DNA of 64,000 nucleotides from Lachnospiraceae bacterium (GCA_017521985.1 JAFXAZ010000113.1:1-64000); one strand, 5' to 3'; counted from the stretch's first letter, positions 35,931 to 44,786 are shown. A program made the numbers and translations. Notes: generated from the letters alone by a model not told the origin.

Positions 35931-35959
35931 AGTATATGCTATTGTTAAAAATATGTCAA
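35931..35959 (-). promoter_or_regulatory. adhE promoter overlapped by a Rex-like operator
   Basis: On the minus strand TTGACA (35959-35954) and TATACT (35936-35931) are 17 bases apart. The plus strand of 35942-35959 reads TTGTTAA-AAAT-ATGTCAA, close to the Rex consensus TTGTTAA-N4-TTAACAA, and covers the -35 and most of the spacer. Rex represses fermentative genes until NADH rises, which suits adhE. No rex gene is in the window. The rest of 35960-36151 holds no gene. Confidence 0.6.
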
Positions 35960-36151
35960 TGCTATTTTTTAATAAATTTACTATTATCATACTGTGCTTT
36001 TTATGCATTTTGTACAATTATTCTTATAATAGAAAAATATCTTTCCAAGAATACTATATTTCATTAACTTTTATGTTCCCAACCTTCTTCACATATAGTA
36101 AAATATTAATCAAGAAACATCCACAGATTACACATTAAACAGGAGGTCATC

Positions 36152-36859
36152 ATGAATAAAGAAACTAAAGTTGCCGTAGTTACCGGCGGTGCACAGGGAA
36201 TTGGCAAATGTATTTGTGAAGAATTTGAAAAAGCAGGTATAAAAGTTTGTATTATTGATTTGCAGGACAATTCTTATTTTCAAGGCGAGCTGGCTGACAA
36301 GGAAACCCTGGAGCATTTTGCCCAAAAAGTAATTACAGAATTTGGACACGTAGATTATCTGATTAACAATGCTGCACCTCTGAACAAAGGAATCACAGCC
36401 TGTTCCTACGAAGACTTTTGCTACGCCATTAATGTAGGTGTAACTGCTGCTTTTTATCTTACCAAGTTATTTATGCCATATTTCAGCGAAGGCGCAAGTA
36501 TCGTAAATATTTCCTCCAGTCGTGACCGTATGAGCCAGCCGCAGTCTGAAAGCTATACGGCCGCTAAAGGTGGAATTCATGCACTCACACATGCTCTGGC
36601 CGTAAGCCTTTCCGGTAGAGTACGTGTAAATTCTATTTCACCGGGTTGGATTGATACCGCTTATACCATCTACGAAGGTCCGGATGCCACACAGCAACCT
36701 GCCGGACGCGTTGGGAACCCTCTTGACATTGCTAACATGGTACTATTCCTTTGCTCCGACAAAGCCGGTTTTATTACCGGAGAAAATATTTGTATTGACG
36801 GCGGCATGACCAGACAAATGATTTATCATAACGATTTTGGATGGAAACTGGAAAATTAG
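36152..36859 (+). CDS. Short-chain dehydrogenase/reductase
   Basis: The 235-residue protein has the classical SDR layout: the nucleotide-binding VVTGGAQGIGKC at the N-terminus, LINNAAP, the catalytic Ser in NISSSRDRMS and the Tyr-x-x-x-Lys pair in ESYTAAKGG, and a C-terminal FITGENICIDGGM. It oxidises or reduces an alcohol or ketone with NAD(P). The ribosome site AGGAGG is 7 bases ahead of the ATG. It stands alone on the plus strand and the substrate is unknown. Confidence 0.93.
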   Translation: MNKETKVAVVTGGAQGIGKCICEEFEKAGIKVCIIDLQDNSYFQGELADKETLEHFAQKVITEFGHVDYLINNAAPLNKGITACSYEDFCYAINVGVTAAFYLTKLFMPYFSEGASIVNISSSRDRMSQPQSESYTAAKGGIHALTHALAVSLSGRVRVNSISPGWIDTAYTIYEGPDATQQPAGRVGNPLDIANMVLFLCSDKAGFITGENICIDGGMTRQMIYHNDFGWKLEN

Positions 36860-36874
36860 TAATAAAAATATTAA

Positions 36875-36917
36875 AAGAGCTTATTCAGATACCTTCACGG
36901 CTTCAGAATAAGCTCTT
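36875..36917. terminator. Bidirectional terminator
   Basis: AAGAGCTTATTC pairs with GAATAAGCTCTT around a 19-base loop. The plus strand continues GCTTTTATAC and the minus strand TTTAATATTTTTA. It lies between the convergent dehydrogenase gene and the small FeoB-associated gene. Confidence 0.7.
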
Positions 36918-36921
36918 GCTT

Positions 36922-37068
36922 TTATACTTTATTACATTTCATTGGACAATTACCTGCAGCCGGACATCCAATGCATTTGGTCCCACGCTTTTTCTCTTTA
37001 ATTATGTAAAAAATTGCAGATCCAATAATAAGAAACAGGGCTATTATAATTAAAATATCCGCTATCAT
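36922..37068 (-). CDS. FeoB-associated Cys-rich membrane protein
   Basis: This 48-residue protein is read from ATG at 37068, with AGGAGG 9 bases upstream. An N-terminal membrane helix (about 4-23, MIADILIIIALFLIIGSAIF) is followed by a basic stretch (KEKKRG) and four cysteines in KCIGCPAAGNCPMKC. That is the pattern of the small Cys-rich protein often found after FeoB. It lies 50 bases beyond the FeoB stop and probably helps ferrous iron uptake; its exact role is not known. Confidence 0.9.
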   Translation of the reverse strand: MIADILIIIALFLIIGSAIFYIIKEKKRGTKCIGCPAAGNCPMKCNKV

Positions 37069-37118
37069 ACAGGTTAACCTCCTATCTTAAATATCTCAAC
37101 TAAAAATTTTTTAATCAC

Positions 37119-39125
37119 TTAATTTTTATTATTTCTTCGAATCAGTACAATAACCATCAATGCCAAAGATGCCACAGCAATCAGTCCCGCCACAAATCCT
37201 GCACCAACAGCACCGGTTGTAATCACTGTACCAATCTGGTATACAAAAAACGCCACGGTATAACCGGTTGCCATTTGCAGAGCAATACCGCCCCAGAACC
37301 ACTTTCTATCCTGCATTTCGGAATTCATAGCACCAAGAGCTGCAAAGCAAGGCGGTGAAAACAAGTTAAACATCATATATGCTAAAGCTGCAGCCTTGGT
37401 AAGTGCCATAGTAGCAGCCACCACATTACCGTCACCAACCAGTGCAAGTTCCTCATTGTCAATAAATGCGCTTAAACCATAACAAACTGCCAACGTACCA
37501 ACCACATTTTCCTTTGCAATAAAGCCGGTAATCGCTGCTGCCGCCAACTGCCATGCTGCAACACCTGCAATCGGTACCAATAAAACCGCAATCGGTGAAG
37601 CAACCGTAGCAAGAATAGATACACTTTCCATGCCTTCTTCCACCACCTGAAGATTCCAGGTAAAGTTCTGCATAATCTGCACTACTGCGTTACACACCAA
37701 AATAACAGTACCAGCCTTAATAATATAGGATTTACCGCGGTCCAGCATAGAAAGAGTTGCTCTCTTTAAGCTCGGAACTTTGTATTCCGGAAGCTCAATA
37801 ATAAAGAAAGATTTTTTAATTTTATGTCCGGTAATTTTATTTACAAGCAACGCGCCTAATAAAATCAACAAAATACCCACAAAATACATTGCTGTAGCAA
37901 TCCACTCGGAACCTGGGAAAAATGCACCCATAAATAATGCAATAACCGGAATCTTTGCGCCACATGGCATAAATGGTGCAAGCATAGCTGTGGCTCTGCG
38001 CTCTCTTTCATTGCGGATAGTGCGGCAAGCCATAATACCCGGAATGGCACATCCGGTACCTACTACCATGGGAATAACAGACTTACCGGAAAGGCCAACT
38101 CTTTTGAAAATCGGGTCAAGCACAACGGTAGCACGCGCCATGTAACCGCAGTCTTCTAATAACGCAATCAGGAAGTACATTACCATAACCAATGGAAGGA
38201 AACCAACAACGGCACCCACACCGCCGATGATTCCATCTACTAAAAGAGACTGTAAAAATGGATTTGCTCCTTCCACAAGTCCTGCTACCCATCCCTGGAA
38301 CAGTTCAATCAGTGTAACAAGCCCCGGAATCATTTTGCCGGATTCTAATTCAAAGCCTTCTGCAATCCACGTGCCTAATGTGGACTGTGATATGTAAAAC
38401 ACAAGAAACATTACCACTGCAAAAACAGGAATACCTAAAATCGGGCTGGTTAAAAACGCATCTATTTTATCCTGATAATTTCTATCCTTGGTAAACACTT
38501 TGCGTTTTTCCACAGATGCAACAATCTTGTTAGTAAATGCAAAACGCTTTCTATCTGCCGCTTCTACCGCTTCCTTGTTATGCAAATCAATATCTCCTTG
38601 CACATATGGAGCCTTTTGAACTTTTCCTATCAAGGATACAGCAGTTTTTATAAGTTCTGACAGCCCATTATCATTAGAAGAAGTAGAAATAGTTTCTACT
38701 ACCGGACAGCCCAGCTTTGCAGATAATGCAGACACATCAATTTGTGTGTCCTTCTTTTCATTAATATCACTCTTATTTAAAGCAACTACTACAGGTACAC
38801 CTAATTCCAAAAGCTGTGTCGTAAAAAACAAGCTTCTGCTTAAATTAGTTGCATCAACAATATTAATAATTACATCCAGCTTTTCGTTTTGCACATATTC
38901 ACTGGTTACACTTTCTTCCGCGGTAAACGGAGACATGGAATATGCCCCCGGCAAATCTACTACAATTAATTCCTCGTTACCATCATAATATACTTTTTTA
39001 ATCGGATTTTCTTTCTTATCAACCGTGACACCCGCCCAGTTACCAACCTTTTCACTTTTTCCTGTCAGGGCATTGAACATCGTAGTCTTACCACTGTTTG
39101 GATTCCCTGCTAATGCAATTCTCAT
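37119..39125 (-). CDS. feoB: Ferrous iron transporter FeoB
   Basis: The 668-residue protein imports Fe2+ across the membrane. The N-terminal G domain (about 1-165) shows GNPNSGKTTMFN (G1), DLPGAYS (G3) and NKSD (G4). It is followed by a multi-helix membrane part with paired Gate motifs, for example MVVGTGCAIPGIMACRTI and MLAPFMPCGAKIPV. The start follows GGAGGATGCATC. A terminator hairpin and a separate DtxR-like box lie between it and feoA, so the two may be transcribed with different strengths. Confidence 0.97.
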   Translation of the reverse strand: MRIALAGNPNSGKTTMFNALTGKSEKVGNWAGVTVDKKENPIKKVYYDGNEELIVVDLPGAYSMSPFTAEESVTSEYVQNEKLDVIINIVDATNLSRSLFFTTQLLELGVPVVVALNKSDINEKKDTQIDVSALSAKLGCPVVETISTSSNDNGLSELIKTAVSLIGKVQKAPYVQGDIDLHNKEAVEAADRKRFAFTNKIVASVEKRKVFTKDRNYQDKIDAFLTSPILGIPVFAVVMFLVFYISQSTLGTWIAEGFELESGKMIPGLVTLIELFQGWVAGLVEGANPFLQSLLVDGIIGGVGAVVGFLPLVMVMYFLIALLEDCGYMARATVVLDPIFKRVGLSGKSVIPMVVGTGCAIPGIMACRTIRNERERRATAMLAPFMPCGAKIPVIALFMGAFFPGSEWIATAMYFVGILLILLGALLVNKITGHKIKKSFFIIELPEYKVPSLKRATLSMLDRGKSYIIKAGTVILVCNAVVQIMQNFTWNLQVVEEGMESVSILATVASPIAVLLVPIAGVAAWQLAAAAITGFIAKENVVGTLAVCYGLSAFIDNEELALVGDGNVVAATMALTKAAALAYMMFNLFSPPCFAALGAMNSEMQDRKWFWGGIALQMATGYTVAFFVYQIGTVITTGAVGAGFVAGLIAVASLALMVIVLIRRNNKN

Positions 39126-39161
39126 GATGCATCCTCCTAAAACGCTTCCCTCTTATCTTTT

Positions 39162-39177
39162 GTTAGTTTTGACTAAC
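39162..39177. promoter_or_regulatory. DtxR-like iron box upstream of feoB
   Basis: GTTAGT-TTTG-ACTAAC is a perfect palindrome with 6-bp arms, 37 bases ahead of the feoB start. It shares GTTAG-N6-CTAAC with the box in front of feoA. DtxR/IdeR-type iron regulators use TTAG...CTAA palindromes of this kind. Confidence 0.55.
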
Positions 39178-39190
39178 CGCAAACCATAAA

Positions 39191-39214
39191 AAATAGTGAT
39201 AAAAATCACTATTT
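39191..39214 (-). terminator. Intrinsic terminator between feoA and feoB
   Basis: AAATAGTGAT pairs with ATCACTATTT around a 4-base loop, immediately after the feoA stop codon at 39215. On the minus strand it is followed by TTTTATGG. It should end or weaken transcription from feoA into feoB. Confidence 0.7.
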
Positions 39215-39430
39215 TTATTTTATTGTAATAGCCTTGGCTAAATCTTTATCGATGTTGTAGCGTGCATCCTTGATGGAAACCACACAACTACCTCTTTTGC
39301 GTGAAATTACTGTAATAGGCTCACCGCTATAACAGCCTAACGAAAACAAAAAAGAATTTAACTCTTCGTCATCTGTCACAATATCGTCAACGATATATTC
39401 TTCACCAATATTCGCATCTACTAAATTCAT
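39215..39430 (-). CDS. feoA: FeoA-like SH3-domain protein
   Basis: The 71-residue protein helps FeoB. It is a single small SH3-like beta-barrel: GEEYIVDDIVTDDEELNSFL, then GCYSGEPITVISRKRGSCVVSIKDARYNIDKDLAKAI, quoted here by its ends. The start at 39430 is chosen because GAGG precedes the ATG; an in-frame ATG 11 codons upstream is weaker. A promoter and DtxR-like box lie just ahead. Confidence 0.93.
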   Translation of the reverse strand: MNLVDANIGEEYIVDDIVTDDEELNSFLFSLGCYSGEPITVISRKRGSCVVSIKDARYNIDKDLAKAITIK

Positions 39431-39469
39431 GTATCCTCGATTTCCTTTCCGTATATCACGCATTCATTA

Positions 39470-39524
39470 GTTAGACAACTCTAACTACCAAGTCAACTCT
39501 AATACAAAATCTATTTTTTGTCAA
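39470..39524 (-). promoter_or_regulatory. feoA promoter with DtxR-like iron box
   Basis: On the minus strand TTGACA (39524-39519) and TAGAGT (39501-39496) are 17 bases apart. Eleven bases past the -10 comes the palindrome GTTAG-ACAACT-CTAAC (39470-39485). A further half-site, TTAGAGTTGACTT, overlaps the -10. The layout fits repression by an iron-loaded DtxR-family protein. Confidence 0.6.
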
Positions 39525-39580
39525 CTCTTTTTATGCGTTTTTTTGGAAAAATTTTCATGTCCTTTACAAGAGAGAGCGTG

Positions 39581-41521
39581 TTATTTTGTCTTTAGTGCTC
39601 GCATCGCATTTAAAATTGCAAGGAATGCCACCCCTACATCTGCAAAGACGGCTGCCCACATCCCCACATAACCAAGTGCCGTCAAAATCAATACAACCAC
39701 CTTAATTCCGATTGCACCTACAATATTCTGTCGAACAATGCTGAGTGTTTTACGGGAAATCTTGATAGCACGGGCAATTTTGCTAGGTTCGTCTGTCATA
39801 ATAACAATATCCGCTGCTTCAATTGCCGCATCAGAGCCCATGCCTCCCATGGCAATACCGATATCTGCTCTGGCAAGCACCGGTGCATCATTCATGCCGT
39901 CTCCTACAAAGCAAATCTTTGCATCGCCTTTTTTCTTTGCCAAAAGCTCTTCCACTCTTGTCACTTTGTCCACAGGAAGAAGCTCCGCGCAAACCGTATC
40001 CATACCGATTTCGGCAGCCACTGCTTCTGCAGTCTCTTTTTTGTCACCGGTAAGCATAATCAACCTGGAAACACCACAAGCTTTCATACCGGCTATAGCC
40101 TCTTTTGTATCACGTTTCAGGCTATCAGCAACAACTGCATATCCAAGATATTCTTTCCCCTTTGCAAGATGCACGATAGTTCCAAGGCTACTCTCCTGAA
40201 GATTTGAAAAGCCCAGTTCCTCCATCAGGCGATAATTCCCACCGTAACAGGTCACACCTGCTATATCTACCTGAATACCTTTGCCCGGAATTTCTTTCAT
40301 ATTGTGAAGAAGTTGTTCATCGACTTCACCCTGGTATGCAGACACCACAGACTTGGCAATTGGATGATTGGACAAATATTCTACATGTGCCAGTGTTTTC
40401 AAAAAATCTTCCTTTGAAACATGAATCGGATGTGTTTCCTGCAAAGAAAATGTTCCTTTTGTAAGGGTACCGGTCTTATCCATTACTACCGTATCAACCT
40501 TCGCCAATGCTTCCAGATAATTGCTGCCCTTAATCAAAATGCCTTCTTTGCCTGCACCACCGATACCGCCAAAAAAGCTAAGGGGAATACTGATAACCAG
40601 TGCACAAGGGCAGGAGGTTACCAAAAAGACAAGCCCACGATAAATCCAGTCGCTCCACCCTGCATTAACAGGGCTTCCCCAGAAACCCAATATGTTACCG
40701 AGTGTAATAAAAAGCGGCGGAACAAAAGCAAGTGCCATGGCAGAATACACTACAATCGGTGTGTACACTCTGGCAAACCTACTGATAAACTGCTCTGCCT
40801 CTGCCTTGTTGGCAGATGCATTTTCTACCAAATCCAAAATCTTGGCAACGGTGGAATTCTCATATACTTTGGTAACTTCCACCTCCAAAACCGCGCTCAT
40901 ATTCACACACCCACTGACAATCTGCTCACCGGGCTTAATATCTCTCGGCATACTTTCTCCGGTAATGGCCTTGGTATCCAAACTGGAAAAGCCTTCTCGG
41001 ACAATACCATCTAATGGCACACGTTCTCCCGGCTTAATCACAATAATCTCGCCCACCTGCACTTCGTCAGGATCCACCTCTTCTATACTATCAGCTCTTT
41101 TTACATTGGCATATTCCGGGCAAATATCCATCAGCTCTTTAATCGACTTGCGGCTCTTTCCCACAGCATAACTTTGGAACCACTCACCCACTTGATAAAA
41201 CAGCATTACCGCACAGGCTTCACCTAAGTCCCCTAAAAAAAATGCACCGAAAGTAGCAATAGTCATCAAGAAGTTTTCGTCCATCATCTGCTTACGGCGC
41301 ACACCGCTGATGGCAGATTTTACTACTTCCAGACCAATTAATAAATAGGATGCTATAAAAAATAACGCAGATATCACTCGAAATATAACTGCCAAATCAA
41401 AGCCCTTTACGTTGGCTGCTATGTTCCCAAATTCCGGTATATGTTCCAAAACCATACCAGCGGCAAACAATGCGCCGCTGATACCAATTCTTTTTAATTG
41501 TCTTTTTAATTTCTTGCTCAT
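39581..41521 (-). CDS. Heavy-metal P1B-type ATPase (Zn/Cd/Pb exporter)
   Basis: The 646-residue pump exports divalent heavy metals. It has the phosphorylation motif DKTGTLTKG, the metal-binding CPC in VTSCPCALVIS (zinc/cadmium/lead type), the HP motif in SNHPIAKS and MLTGDKKETAEAVA and GDGMNDAPVL in the ATP-binding part. There is no N-terminal metal-binding domain; that part is encoded separately just upstream. The ATG at 41521 begins one base after the TAA of the HMA gene, so the two are coupled; an in-frame TTG four codons earlier is less likely. Confidence 0.95.
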   Translation of the reverse strand: MSKKLKRQLKRIGISGALFAAGMVLEHIPEFGNIAANVKGFDLAVIFRVISALFFIASYLLIGLEVVKSAISGVRRKQMMDENFLMTIATFGAFFLGDLGEACAVMLFYQVGEWFQSYAVGKSRKSIKELMDICPEYANVKRADSIEEVDPDEVQVGEIIVIKPGERVPLDGIVREGFSSLDTKAITGESMPRDIKPGEQIVSGCVNMSAVLEVEVTKVYENSTVAKILDLVENASANKAEAEQFISRFARVYTPIVVYSAMALAFVPPLFITLGNILGFWGSPVNAGWSDWIYRGLVFLVTSCPCALVISIPLSFFGGIGGAGKEGILIKGSNYLEALAKVDTVVMDKTGTLTKGTFSLQETHPIHVSKEDFLKTLAHVEYLSNHPIAKSVVSAYQGEVDEQLLHNMKEIPGKGIQVDIAGVTCYGGNYRLMEELGFSNLQESSLGTIVHLAKGKEYLGYAVVADSLKRDTKEAIAGMKACGVSRLIMLTGDKKETAEAVAAEIGMDTVCAELLPVDKVTRVEELLAKKKGDAKICFVGDGMNDAPVLARADIGIAMGGMGSDAAIEAADIVIMTDEPSKIARAIKISRKTLSIVRQNIVGAIGIKVVVLILTALGYVGMWAAVFADVGVAFLAILNAMRALKTK

Positions 41522-41522
41522 A

Positions 41523-41744
41523 TTATTTTGCAATGACCGTTACATCCGGCTCCCTTTTCCTTACAATATCAATAATCGCCTTCTCTACTGCTGCTGCCTT
41601 ATCCTCAGCCACCTCAATGGTAAGCTTTTGGGTCAGGAATGCCAAAGAGCTCTTGGATACGCCCTCTAACTTGCCAACCTCCTCTTCAATCAGTGCTGCA
41701 CAGTGTGCACAATCCAAATCCTCTAAAATGTATACCTTTTTCAT
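41523..41744 (-). CDS. Heavy-metal-associated (HMA) metal-binding protein
   Basis: The 73-residue protein is one ferredoxin-like HMA domain with the metal site DLDCAHCAALIE (CxxC, residues about 11-14). The start at 41744 is chosen because GGAAGGAG lies 7 bases upstream. It would carry a metal ion to the ATPase encoded directly after it, or act as that pump's detached N-terminal domain. Confidence 0.92.
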   Translation of the reverse strand: MKKVYILEDLDCAHCAALIEEEVGKLEGVSKSSLAFLTQKLTIEVAEDKAAAVEKAIIDIVRKREPDVTVIAK

Positions 41745-41760
41745 CGTAAACTCTCCTTCC

Positions 41761-42126
41761 TTATTCTTCAATATGCTCCAGCCCCTGGCTCAAAATAGAC
41801 TTAATATGGTCATCTGCCAAAGAATAAAAAACGGTCTTGCCCTCTCTGCGGCTTCGCACCAAATCCATCTGCTTCAAGGTCCTAAGCTGATGAGAAACTG
41901 CTGACTGACTCACCCCTAACGTATTCGCCAAGTCACACACACACATCTCATGCATCAAAAGCACATACAGCATCTTGATTCTGGTAGAATCCGCAAATAC
42001 TTTAAAAAAGTCTGCCAAATCATACAAAGTATCTTCATCCGGCATATGGCTCTTTACCTCTTCTACCACGTCTTCATGCACATGTAAAAATTCACATACG
42101 TCTATACTTTCGTGTTCCAAATGCAT
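41761..42126 (-). CDS. ArsR/SmtB-family metal-sensing repressor
   Basis: The 121-residue protein is a winged helix-turn-helix regulator with recognition helix TLGVSQSAVSHQLRTLK. A Cys-x-Cys pair (MCVCDL) ahead of it fits the alpha-3 metal site of CadC/ArsR-type sensors, and extra His/Cys near the N-terminus (HLEHESIDVCEF) could add ligands. The start at 42126 has AGGAG 7 bases upstream. It heads the metal operon and probably represses it through the palindrome at 42141-42162 until Cd, Zn or Pb binds. Confidence 0.93.
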   Translation of the reverse strand: MHLEHESIDVCEFLHVHEDVVEEVKSHMPDEDTLYDLADFFKVFADSTRIKMLYVLLMHEMCVCDLANTLGVSQSAVSHQLRTLKQMDLVRSRREGKTVFYSLADDHIKSILSQGLEHIEE

Positions 42127-42140
42127 ATCCCATCTCCTCT

Positions 42141-42193
42141 CATATGAATAGCTGTTCATATGTTCATATTATCATATCTATTAAAAAAGTCAA
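42141..42193 (-). promoter_or_regulatory. Metal operon promoter with ArsR-type operator
   Basis: The minus strand carries TTGACT (42193-42188) and TAATAT (42171-42166) with 16 bases between. Right after the -10 lies CATATGAA-TAGCTG-TTCATATG (42141-42162), a perfect 8-bp-armed palindrome, plus an extra half-site ATATGAACA. ArsR/SmtB repressors bind ATATGAA...TTCATAT palindromes at this position. Confidence 0.75.
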
Positions 42194-42242
42194 GAAATAA
42201 TTCCTGTTTATATGAAATTAATAGAAAAAAGCGCAACGATAA

Positions 42243-42285
42243 AAGGTGTAAAGTCCATAGAATTATCAAGGACCTTACACCTTAT
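42243..42285 (-). terminator. Terminator after the phosphodiesterase gene
   Basis: AAGGTGTAA-GTCC pairs with GGAC-TTACACCTT around a 12-base loop, a strong stem. T-runs occur on both sides (TTTTATCG on the minus strand, TTATTTTTTA on the plus), so it may act in both directions. It separates the phosphodiesterase gene from the metal operon. Confidence 0.75.
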
Positions 42286-42296
42286 TTTTTATAGTT

Positions 42297-42875
42297 TTAA
42301 ATTCTAATAAGAGGCTTTAGATTGGCATGTGTCTTGGCCGTCCAAGTCATATATGCCTTTCCCTCCAAATCCTTCCACGTAAACGTACCATTTTCCAAAA
42401 TCATATAACCGTGAGCACTGCCTTCCTTTGGAATAGAAACAGAACCCGGATTCAGATAACGAAAAGTTTCCGTTTCCACATTTGCCGGTACATGGGTATG
42501 ACCATGCAGCAAAATATCACCTTTTTGCAGCTTCGGCGGATTCTCTAAATTGTAAATATGTCCGTGGGTAGCCATAATCAGCATCTTGCCTTCGGAAATC
42601 ATACAAGACTCTGCCATTACCGGAAAGTCCAGTACCATTTGGTCTACTTCCGCTTCACAATTGCCTCGCACACAGATAATCACATCCTTGTATGCATTTA
42701 AAAGTTCAATCACTTTCTTTGGCGCATAGCCTTCCGGCAAATCGTTCCGCGGTCCATGATACAGCAAATCACCTAAAAGAAGTAGTCTATCAGCCTGCTC
42801 TTCCTTAAAGCATGCCAGCATTTTCTCACAATAATATGCACTTCCGTGAATGTCAGACGCAATCATATATTTCAT
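42297..42875 (-). CDS. YfcE-type metallophosphodiesterase
   Basis: The 192-residue protein has the calcineurin-like phosphoesterase motifs ASDIHGS (metal Asp/His), LLGDLLYHG (GD), VRGNCEAE (GNC/D), ATHGHIYN (GH) and LHGHTHVPA (GHTH). It belongs to the YfcE/MJ0936 group, which cleaves phosphodiesters such as bis-pNPP or cyclic nucleotides in vitro. The physiological substrate is unknown. It follows argS by 47 bases. Confidence 0.9.
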   Translation of the reverse strand: MKYMIASDIHGSAYYCEKMLACFKEEQADRLLLLGDLLYHGPRNDLPEGYAPKKVIELLNAYKDVIICVRGNCEAEVDQMVLDFPVMAESCMISEGKMLIMATHGHIYNLENPPKLQKGDILLHGHTHVPANVETETFRYLNPGSVSIPKEGSAHGYMILENGTFTWKDLEGKAYMTWTAKTHANLKPLIRI

Positions 42876-42922
42876 ATCGCAACTCCTCCATATTCTTCCG
42901 TAAAAGTCAGGACAGATTCTAC

Positions 42923-44689
42923 TTACATCTTATCAGGAGCACTAAAGCCCAATACATCAATTGCTGCTTCTAATACGCCCTTTGTCAAAGTTAACAGTGC
43001 AATCAAACTTGCTTTCTTTGCTTCGTCTTTTTCGCCCAGAATCTTGGTTTCATGATAGAAATGGTTAAATGCATTTGCAAGGTCATAGATAAAGGCACAC
43101 ACTTTGTGAGGTGCAATCTCTTCGTATGCACTCTGCATCATTGCGTTGAAACCAGCTAACTGCATCATCAATTCCTTGGTAGATGCATTTCCTGGAGCTT
43201 CAATCGATAATCCTTCCATACTGCCACCCTGGTCTTTATATTTATTGAGAATGGACTTAATTCGTACAATTGTATAAAGAATGTAAGGACCAGTATCACC
43301 TTCGAAGGATGTAAATCTGTCCACATCAAAAATATAGTCTTTAGATGCCTGATTAGAAAGGTCTCCATACTTTAATGCAGATACCGCTACAGTATTGGCA
43401 ATCTCTCTTGCATCTGTCTCGTCCATTTCACGATTATCCACAATCTTTCGATACATTTCTTCCTTGGTTTCCTTGATTAGGTTTTCAAGACGCATTACTC
43501 CACCATCACGAGTCTTGTAAGGCTTTCCGTTGCTGCCATTAACTGTACCAAAGCCCAACCAGTAGAGCTTGGTATCCTCCTTTACAAGCTTGGTCTTCTT
43601 CGCACAGCGGAATACCTGTTCAAAATACAGTTCCTGACGTTTATCAGTAAGATAAATCAATTCATCCGGCTGATAAAGATTCATACGCTCCATAATTGTT
43701 GCCAAATCTGTTGTATTGTAAAGGGCGGCTCCGTCAGATTTTAAAATCATACATGGTGGCATTTCCTTGGTGTCGTTTTCTTCCTTTACATCAACTACCA
43801 AGGCCCCATCACTGATATATGCATAGCCGCCATCCTTCATCAGCTTTACCATTTCCGGAATCAAATCATGTACGTCACTTTCACCCTTCCACAAGTCAAA
43901 CTCTACATTCAAGGTGTTATAAATCTGTTTCATATCAGCAATAGAAACATTTATAATATGCCTCCAAAGAGCACGATAGCCTCTCACACCATTTTGAAGC
44001 TTAAAGGTTGCATCCATTGCTTTCGCTTTATATATTGGATCCTCCTTAGACTTTGCACTTGCTGCAGGATAGATTTCTTCCAACTCTGCAATGGTAAATG
44101 GTGGTTCTTTTGGATATTCCCCTTCATAATTTTCATCATAGTAAACCAAATCCGGTTGTCTTTCCTGTAAACCGGTAATTACCAGACCCATTTGAAGCCC
44201 CCAGTCACCAAGATGCACATCACCTAACACATCATGCCCCACGTATCGGCAAATCCTCTTAATGCTTTCCCCAATTACTGCTGAACGAAGATGTCCTACG
44301 TGTAATGGTTTAGCAACATTAGGACCGCCATAATCTACGATAATCTTCTTCGGTTGCTTCGGCTTCTCTAAACCAAACTTGTCTGCTTCTGCCATACCTC
44401 GCATATACTCTGCTACAAATTCTTCACTTACATTCATATTTAAAAAGCCCGGCATTACGGCATTTACTGCGGAAAACACCTTGCTTTCTGCCAACTTTTC
44501 AACCACTGCATTGGCAATAGCAATGGGAGCGCACTTATACTGCTTGGCACCTGCCATGGCACCATTACACTGGAATTCACAAAGGTCCGGTCTGTTGGAT
44601 GCCGTCACCTTACCCAGTTCTTTATCATAACCGGCCGCTTCAAAGGCCTGCTTTACTTCTTCGGAAATGATATCTAAAAATTTCTGCAT
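42923..44689 (-). CDS. argS: Arginyl-tRNA synthetase
   Basis: The 588-residue enzyme charges tRNA-Arg. It has the N-terminal additional domain, the class I signature GGPNVAKPLHVGHLRSAVIG (HVGH version of HIGH) and the C-terminal anticodon-binding helices, ending TKGVLEAAIDVLGFSAPDKM. Length is typical. The minus-strand promoter lies at 44749-44777; the leader is too short for a T-box. Confidence 0.97.
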   Translation of the reverse strand: MQKFLDIISEEVKQAFEAAGYDKELGKVTASNRPDLCEFQCNGAMAGAKQYKCAPIAIANAVVEKLAESKVFSAVNAVMPGFLNMNVSEEFVAEYMRGMAEADKFGLEKPKQPKKIIVDYGGPNVAKPLHVGHLRSAVIGESIKRICRYVGHDVLGDVHLGDWGLQMGLVITGLQERQPDLVYYDENYEGEYPKEPPFTIAELEEIYPAASAKSKEDPIYKAKAMDATFKLQNGVRGYRALWRHIINVSIADMKQIYNTLNVEFDLWKGESDVHDLIPEMVKLMKDGGYAYISDGALVVDVKEENDTKEMPPCMILKSDGAALYNTTDLATIMERMNLYQPDELIYLTDKRQELYFEQVFRCAKKTKLVKEDTKLYWLGFGTVNGSNGKPYKTRDGGVMRLENLIKETKEEMYRKIVDNREMDETDAREIANTVAVSALKYGDLSNQASKDYIFDVDRFTSFEGDTGPYILYTIVRIKSILNKYKDQGGSMEGLSIEAPGNASTKELMMQLAGFNAMMQSAYEEIAPHKVCAFIYDLANAFNHFYHETKILGEKDEAKKASLIALLTLTKGVLEAAIDVLGFSAPDKM

Positions 44690-44748
44690 TTCTTTTCTCT
44701 CTTTCTTGTATCATAAACTGTTTTAAACAAAGCTATATAATTAACAGT

Positions 44749-44777
44749 ATTATACCTTTTTTTGCCATATATATCAA
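44749..44777 (-). promoter_or_regulatory. argS promoter
   Basis: TTGATA (44777-44772) and TATAAT (44754-44749) are separated by 17 bases on the minus strand, a near-consensus vegetative promoter. The start codon of argS is about 60 bases downstream. Confidence 0.7.
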
Positions 44778-44786
44778 CTAGGAAAT

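Noticed and set aside
44690-44748. T-box leader for argS
   Set aside because: Only about 50 bases separate the promoter from the start codon, and no T-box sequence is present.
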